Positions 24,822-29,624 of a DNA stretch of 29,624 bases are shown here, piece by piece. Source of the DNA: an uncultured Lachnospiraceae bacterium (lineage in GTDB: Bacteria > Bacillota > Clostridia > Lachnospirales > Lachnospiraceae); contig CAJUTQ010000087.1 of NCBI GenBank assembly GCA_910589265.1, positions 1 to 29,624 of the forward strand, in the 5' to 3' direction. Below the pieces are notes generated by a model. It saw only the letters and a program-made list of their open reading frames with translations, was not told the origin of the DNA and did no database searches. The translations under genes were made by a program, and so were the position numbers. Positions within the stretch are counted from its first letter, which is position 1. Each line of letters begins with the position of its first letter.

Positions 24822-25400
24822 ATGGAATATATTATTTTGGAAAAAATATGTAAATCTTATGAAAGAAAACAAGTACTTTTTAATGTTACAGCTTCTATTC
24901 CAATAGGTAAAGTGACTTGTATTATGGCTCCATCTGGGAAAGGTAAAACAACCTTACTAAAAATTTTAATGGGATTGGAGAAAGCAGACAAAGGAAATAT
25001 TTTCGGATTAGAAAATTTAAAAAAAAGTGTCGTGTTTCAGGAAAATAGACTTTTAGAACACTTAAATCCTGTCACAAATATTCGTTTTGCTAATCATCAA
25101 TTAGAGATACCAAAAATTGTTCAAGCTATGAATAAAGTAGGTTTATCAGAGTGTACTTCTTTACCTGTAAGAGATCTTTCAGGAGGAATGAAACGAAGAG
25201 TAGCTATTTTAAGAGCTTTATTAGCAGATTATGATATTCTTTTTATGGATGAACCTTTTATAGGATTGGATAATAAAATAAAAATAAAAGTTATTGAGGA
25301 CATTCGGGATCGAAGTAAAGGATATACTGTTCTTTTTGTTACCCATGATCTTAGGGAAGCAAAACTTATGGAAACAGAGAATTATATATATTTAACATAG
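24822..25400 (+). CDS. ABC importer ATPase, short form
   Basis: This ATPase energises the importer encoded by the two genes before it and starts 2 bp after the permease stop. All catalytic motifs are present: Walker A APSGKGKTT (near 36-44), Q loop VVFQEN, signature LSGGMKRRVAILRAL, Walker B DILFMDEP, D loop and H loop FVTHDLREA. At 192 aa it is 50-70 residues shorter than usual SsuB/TauB ATPases: the segment between Walker A and the Q loop is reduced and the protein ends soon after the H loop (ENYIYLT). There is no sign of a frameshift, so the short form looks genuine. Confidence 0.83.
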   Translation: MEYIILEKICKSYERKQVLFNVTASIPIGKVTCIMAPSGKGKTTLLKILMGLEKADKGNIFGLENLKKSVVFQENRLLEHLNPVTNIRFANHQLEIPKIVQAMNKVGLSECTSLPVRDLSGGMKRRVAILRALLADYDILFMDEPFIGLDNKIKIKVIEDIRDRSKGYTVLFVTHDLREAKLMETENYIYLT

Positions 25401-25420
25401 TAAAGGATATATGTATTTAT

Positions 25421-25449
25421 TTGAGTTTTTCATAATTATATGATATAAT
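25421..25449 (+). promoter_or_regulatory. Promoter of the chemoreceptor gene
   Basis: TTGAGT (25421-25426) and TATAAT (25444-25449) are 17 bp apart. This near-consensus housekeeping promoter is about 100 bp before the start codon, so the chemoreceptor can be expressed separately from the importer. It does not resemble a flagellar sigma-28 promoter. Confidence 0.75.
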
Positions 25450-25552
25450 TTAATATAAAATTTTTTTAATTATACAACTTTACCAATATATTCATTTTAT
25501 AAATGGTGATTACAGTTATTGGAAAGTTAACTAATGAGAGAGAGGACAGAAC

Positions 25553-27523
25553 ATGAGAAGTATTCGTTTTATTTTTATTTCCATAACGATATCCATTATT
25601 ACTGTTTTTATGGTTATTTTATCTTATTTTAATTATCAATATTCCAAGTCTATTATTTTAGACAATATAGAAAATAAAGTAATTGATGTAGCAACTCTAG
25701 GAGCATCAGAATTAAATTCCTGGCTGGCTCTGCGTATAGTAGAAGTGGAAACTATAGCAAATACTCCTATTTTGAAGGAGAATAATCAAAATAATATTAA
25801 TGAGTATTTGGGTTCTCAGTTAGAACAATTGAATTCATATAGTAGTTTTTGGGTTTCTGATTTAAATGGAGATTGGTATTCTCCCCTTGGAACATCAGGA
25901 AGTATAAAAGAAAGAGATTACTTTCCAAAGGTTATATCTACAAAACAAACTGTTATTTCTAATCCATTAATTGGAAAGGCAGATGGTAAGCTGGCAATCG
26001 TCGTAGCTGTACCTATTATTCGAGATGGAACAATGATTGGCATATTGGGAGCAAACGTTAAAGCCCAGGAACTTATACAACAAGTGAATGCTATTCAAAT
26101 TGGAGAAACTGGTTATGCAAATTTATTTCAATATGATGGAACTGTGATTGCCCATAAAGATGAAAGTTTAATTTTAAATTATAATCCTTTTCAAGATTCA
26201 ACAAGCCCTCTGCAAAGTATACAGAATGATATTTTAAATCAAGAAGTTGGTTTACATGAAATGATAGTTGATGGTCAGTCTTTATACATTTCACATGCCA
26301 AATTAGAATTGACGGATTGGGTTGTAGTGACCCATGTGTATGTATCAGAATTTATGGGTTCATTAACTGCTTTTTTTAGAACAACTATTTTCTCTTCCAT
26401 AATTTTACTACTTGTTGCTAGTATTATAGTATGGTTTTTTACAATGAGAATGACAAGGCCTATAAAAAAATTGCAAAATATTGCTGAGTTAATGGCAAAG
26501 GGAGATTGCACAGCAACAGTAAATATTAAAGATAAGACAGAAATAGGAAATTTAGCATCTTCCTTTTCTATGATGGGTAAAAATTTTAATTTATTATTAA
26601 AAAATATTTATTCATCGGCAAGCCAAGTAGCAGCATTTTCAGAAGAATTGACAGCAACAGCTATATCCACAGCAGAAAGAGCTAATGAAGTATCTGATGT
26701 TATTAATGATGTAGCAGAGGAATTTAGGGTGCAGCTAGATTCTGTAGAAAAGATGACAAATGCAGTTACCCAAATATCCTCTTCTATTTCACAAGTAGAT
26801 GATAATATTAAAGATGTATCTATTTCGGCTGATAAAACTGTGGAAGCTGCAAAAAATGGAAATAAGGCAGTTTCATCTGTTATTTATCAAATGGATCAAA
26901 TTAAAGAAGTTGTTTCAAATGCAGCAAAAGTAATTGCAGAAGTAGGCATACGTTCTCAAAAAATTAATGAGATAGTAGACACAATTTCTAATATTTCTGA
27001 ACAAACTAATTTGTTATCCTTAAATGCTTCAATAGAAGCAGCCAGGGCAGGAGAACAGGGAAGAGGTTTTGCCGTTGTAGCCCAAGAAGTTGGGAAATTG
27101 GCGGAGCAGTCCAATGAGGCTACGAAAAAAATAGCTCTGTTAGTATTTGAAATGCAAGAAAGTACAAAAAAAGCTATTTCATCTATTAATGAAGGTACTC
27201 ACGAAGTAACAATTGGCGCAAATGTTGTAAATGATGCGGATACTGCTTTTAAAGATATCCAAAATTTAATTAATCAACTTCTTATGCAGCTTCAGCAGAT
27301 TACAAAAGATGTACATAGTATTGGAAGTGAGAATGATGAATTAGTATATGCTGTAGAAGAAATAAATAATGTAAGTAAATCTATTGGACCACAAACGAAA
27401 ATAGTAGAAGATGCCACAAAATTACAGTTATTATCAATAAAGGAAATTGAAAAATCTATGCATGAATTATCAAAAATGGGTGAAAAATTAATAGAAGAAG
27501 TGGGTCATTTTAAAGTAGAATAA
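25553..27523 (+). CDS. Methyl-accepting chemotaxis protein, dCache type
   Basis: This 656-aa transmembrane chemoreceptor signals through CheW/CheA. TM1 is at about 5-26 and an extracellular double-Cache sensor fills about 30-270 (WVSDLNGDWYSPLG, KERDYFPKV, GKLAIVVAVPI and GETGYANLFQYDGTVIAHKD are typical Cache strands). TM2 is at about 277-298, HAMP at about 300-352, and a long cytoplasmic coiled coil follows. The signalling tip, EQTNLLSLNASIEAARAGEQ, starts at residue 483 and is fully conserved. There is no C-terminal CheR-binding pentapeptide. The ligand is unknown. The gene follows the importer operon by 152 bp with its own promoter. No che or flagellar genes are in the window. Confidence 0.92.
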   Translation: MRSIRFIFISITISIITVFMVILSYFNYQYSKSIILDNIENKVIDVATLGASELNSWLALRIVEVETIANTPILKENNQNNINEYLGSQLEQLNSYSSFWVSDLNGDWYSPLGTSGSIKERDYFPKVISTKQTVISNPLIGKADGKLAIVVAVPIIRDGTMIGILGANVKAQELIQQVNAIQIGETGYANLFQYDGTVIAHKDESLILNYNPFQDSTSPLQSIQNDILNQEVGLHEMIVDGQSLYISHAKLELTDWVVVTHVYVSEFMGSLTAFFRTTIFSSIILLLVASIIVWFFTMRMTRPIKKLQNIAELMAKGDCTATVNIKDKTEIGNLASSFSMMGKNFNLLLKNIYSSASQVAAFSEELTATAISTAERANEVSDVINDVAEEFRVQLDSVEKMTNAVTQISSSISQVDDNIKDVSISADKTVEAAKNGNKAVSSVIYQMDQIKEVVSNAAKVIAEVGIRSQKINEIVDTISNISEQTNLLSLNASIEAARAGEQGRGFAVVAQEVGKLAEQSNEATKKIALLVFEMQESTKKAISSINEGTHEVTIGANVVNDADTAFKDIQNLINQLLMQLQQITKDVHSIGSENDELVYAVEEINNVSKSIGPQTKIVEDATKLQLLSIKEIEKSMHELSKMGEKLIEEVGHFKVE

Positions 27524-27692
27524 TAAAAAGATAAAGGGAGTGTTGTAAAATAACGAATTTATAGTTATGGAGCAATATTCCTTATTTTTTAATATATTGA
27601 GTAAAAGGAAATACATTTTCTAAAATAATTTCTAATAATTTATTAGGTACAATTCCATTAAAATGATAACAAAAGATAACTGAGGATTATAA

Positions 27693-29347
27693 ATGAAAAA
27701 GATAAATTTATATAAACAATTTGCTTTTGTTTTTAATTATATTGGATGTAATAAAAGAAAAATAATAATTACATTGATTTATTTTATAATATTTGCATGT
27801 GTAGAAGTTCTTAACCGTTTTTGTCTTGTATATTTGGTTGATATTTTTACATCCTTTTCTCCTTTTTTGAAACAATTACAAATAATATTATTTTTTGTAT
27901 TTCTGACTTTATTAAATGCTATTTTTCAGTTAATAAGGAACAATACAATAATTTTTTTATCCTATTCTTCGGAAGAAAATATTTTACAGGAAGTTCTTCA
28001 TATATATTCGAACAGTGCATTTATAAAAGAAGTAAATGTTGGAGAAATTCATGCTCTACTCGTGGAAAAAATAAGAGATTATCGGATCTTTTTAATAGAA
28101 AATTTAGAAAATTTATTATACAGACCTTTTGTTTTTTTATTTAGTATAATTGCCATGTTTATTTTACATGATAGTATAAGTTTCATTGTATTATTTTCTA
28201 TTTTTTTAAGTGCAATATTAAATATTTATTTAGGTGAAAAAGTTACAAATACATCAAGTGCATATTATGAACGTCAAATGGATTTTTATGAATATGAAAA
28301 GGAATTAATAGAACAGAATGATATAATTTTTATGTGTGGAATAAAAAACAAGGCATTAGAAATATTTGAAAAAAATCTAAAATTGTTCTAAATGCTGAAA
28401 AAAATTTATTAAAAAATCATAGAAATTCATATATTCCTGCTCTTCTTAATGAATATTTACCAACTTTTCTCTATATGTTCCTTATTATGATCCGTTTAAA
28501 TTTCAAGGAAATTTCTTATGGACAGGCTTTCGCTTTGTTAACTCTTGTGAGTGGTATATCTTTACCCCTATCATATTGTCTTCGTTCTTTTATAGTCTTA
28601 AAAAAGAATTATCCATTTATGCTTGATATTTATAAGATTACAGAGAATAGAGAAATCCCTTCTCTCAGGATAATGAATCATTTAGAAGAAAAAAGTTTTA
28701 TTGAATTAAAAAATATATTTTTTTCTTATAATGGAGTACAAGAACATTTATCTATTTCTCATATTATAATTAATCCTGGGGATAAAATTGCTATTATTGG
28801 ACCATCAGGTGGAGGAAAAACAACTTTTTTGAAAGTAATAATGGGATTGTTAAAACCACAAAGAGGAGAGGTTAATATTTTTGGCAATGGTAAATATAGA
28901 AGTGTCAAAGATTTTTGGAATCATCTGTCATATGTAGATAATAGCAGCTATATTTTTCCTGGTTCTCTACGCTATAATATAACTTTTCAAGAAGATATAC
29001 AAAATAAAGAAAAAGAAAAGGAATATTATAACTTGCTAGAAAAATTTCATTTGGAAGAGTTTGATCATCATCTTTTATGGCAACATGGAAAAAATTTATC
29101 TGGAGGCCAAAAAATGAAAATTTGTCTAGCTAGAGCATTATATAGGGATTCAGATCTTCTTTTACTTGACGAACCATTAGCGTCATTAGACAAAAATAGT
29201 GAAGAGGATATGATAAAAATATTACAGGAACTATCAAAAACAATGATTCTTGTTACCCATAGGCATGATATATTGAAGATTTGTAATAGAGTATTTTATG
29301 TAGAAAGAGGTTTGGTTTATGAAAGACAGAAATATGAAAGAAAATAA
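27693..29347 (+). pseudogene. ABC exporter half-transporter, frameshifted
   Basis: Two open frames form one type I ABC exporter (membrane domain plus ATPase, about 551 aa if repaired). Frame one (27693-28391, 232 aa) holds membrane helices at about 22-45, 55-78, 135-160 and 160-180. It stops at TAA 28389. The other frame continues as VLNAEKNLLKNHRNSYIPALL without a gap from the same place, then has Walker A GPSGGGKTT, signature LSGGQKMKICLARAL, Walker B DLLLLDEP and H loop VTHRHD. The frames must join between a TGA at 28367 and the TAA, where there is a run of seven A (28369-28375); one extra A would restore the gene. It may be a true mutation, phase variation or a sequencing error. The substrate (drug, peptide or lipid) is unknown. 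Confidence 0.75.
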
Positions 29348-29513
29348 ATTTGATATTTTCCATGTATTGCTTCAGACATATGGTTTTAAAGAAAAAATTG
29401 GTTTTATTTTTAATTCTTTTCAAAGTGTGCTATCTCAGCTAGTTTTAGGTGGAATTAGCTGGTATATTTTTGATGTTTTATTTAAAAAAGGGGCTGTGAA
29501 AAAAAGGAGTTGA
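29319..29513 (+). pseudogene. Truncated second ABC exporter subunit
   Basis: The ATG at 29319 has AGAGGT 8 nt before it and overlaps the end of the first exporter gene by 29 bp, the usual layout of heterodimeric ABC exporters. The 64-residue frame gives a cytoplasmic lead (FDIFHVLLQTYGFKEKIG) and most of the first membrane helix (FQSVLSQLVLGGISWYIFDVLF). It then runs into a nested hairpin at 29487 and stops. The remaining roughly 500 codons are absent, which indicates interruption by a mobile element. Confidence 0.65.
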
Positions 29514-29538
29514 AAACTCCAAACTTCACAGCCCCTTT
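29487..29538. mobile_element. Nested hairpin, probable insertion-element edge
   Basis: The outer 14-bp arms (29487-29500, AAAGGGGCTGTGAA, and 29525-29538) are exact complements. Inside them GGAGTT (29506-29511) pairs with AACTCC (29515-29520). The GGGGCTGTGA motif is common at ends and terminators of insertion sequences in Firmicutes. It interrupts the exporter reading frame. The 86 bp to the window end show no convincing gene; the element body would lie to the right. Confidence 0.5.
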
Positions 29539-29624
29539 ATTTTGTAGAATAATTTAAGCGAAAAATCCCCAAAAAGGATATAATTCCCCTTACCCCATAT
29601 GAATGCATTTTAGGGAATCATGCA

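Noticed and set aside
28369..28376. Programmed -1 frameshift making a full exporter from the two frames
   Set aside because: A_AAA_AAT is only a weak slippery sequence, no obvious stimulatory hairpin or upstream Shine-Dalgarno element is seen, and exporters are not known to need recoding. Kept only as one option in the finding.
29541..29621. C terminus of a transposase on the minus strand at the right edge
   Set aside because: A 26-codon open frame exists (ending near 29541), but it begins after a stop codon close to the window edge and is too short to identify.
1..29624. CRISPR arrays or rRNA genes
   Set aside because: No regularly spaced direct repeats and no rRNA-like sequence were seen; the only repeats are the tRNA copies, parS, DnaA boxes and hairpins listed.

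Overview
The window is the chromosomal replication origin region of a low-GC Firmicute, most likely a member of the Lachnospiraceae or a close relative in the Clostridia. The evidence is the gene order serS-DUF4446-parB-parA-rsmG-mnmG-mnmE-jag-yidC-yidD-rnpA-rpmH // oriC // dnaA-dnaN-yaaA-recF-gyrB-gyrA, a DUF3881-type protein beside serS, strongly AT-rich codon use, purine-rich Shine-Dalgarno sites and very short intergenic gaps. All genes left of about 13.9 kb read leftward and all genes right of 14.2 kb read rightward, so both arms are co-oriented with forks leaving the origin.

Left edge (1-497): an intact tRNA-Arg(CCU) on the minus strand is followed upstream by one clear 5'-half copy and by what look like three further, increasingly decayed copies of the same tRNA. 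I read this as a decaying tandem tRNA-Arg cluster, possibly shaped by tRNA-targeting mobile elements. A 15-bp inverted repeat closes the leftward operon.

Left arm (498-13861): housekeeping genes for seryl-tRNA charging, chromosome segregation (ParA, ParB, two perfect parS sites), 16S rRNA methylation (RsmG), tRNA wobble-uridine modification (MnmG, MnmE), membrane protein insertion (YidC, YidD, Jag) and RNase P protein / L34. Inserted between rsmG and the parS sites is a 369-aa protein that resembles the core of a sensor histidine kinase, but its phospho-acceptor His and ATP-binding glycines have been replaced: a pseudokinase. One parS site is also the likely transcription terminator of that gene.

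Origin (13862-14256 and 15616-15895): DnaA boxes lie on both sides of dnaA, giving a bipartite oriC. One DnaA-box match lies between the Shine-Dalgarno sequence and start codon of dnaN.

Right arm (14257-22875): dnaA, dnaN, yaaA, recF, gyrB and gyrA, ending in a strong terminator. The remB (yaaB) gene often found between recF and gyrB is absent.

Accessory part (22876-29624): a three-gene NitT/TauT/SsuABC-class ABC importer of unknown substrate with an unusually short ATPase, a dCache-type methyl-accepting chemotaxis protein with its own promoter, and a two-subunit ABC exporter locus that appears broken. The first exporter gene is interrupted by a frameshift in a run of seven A, and the second is cut off after about 55 codons by a nested hairpin that looks like the edge of a mobile element.
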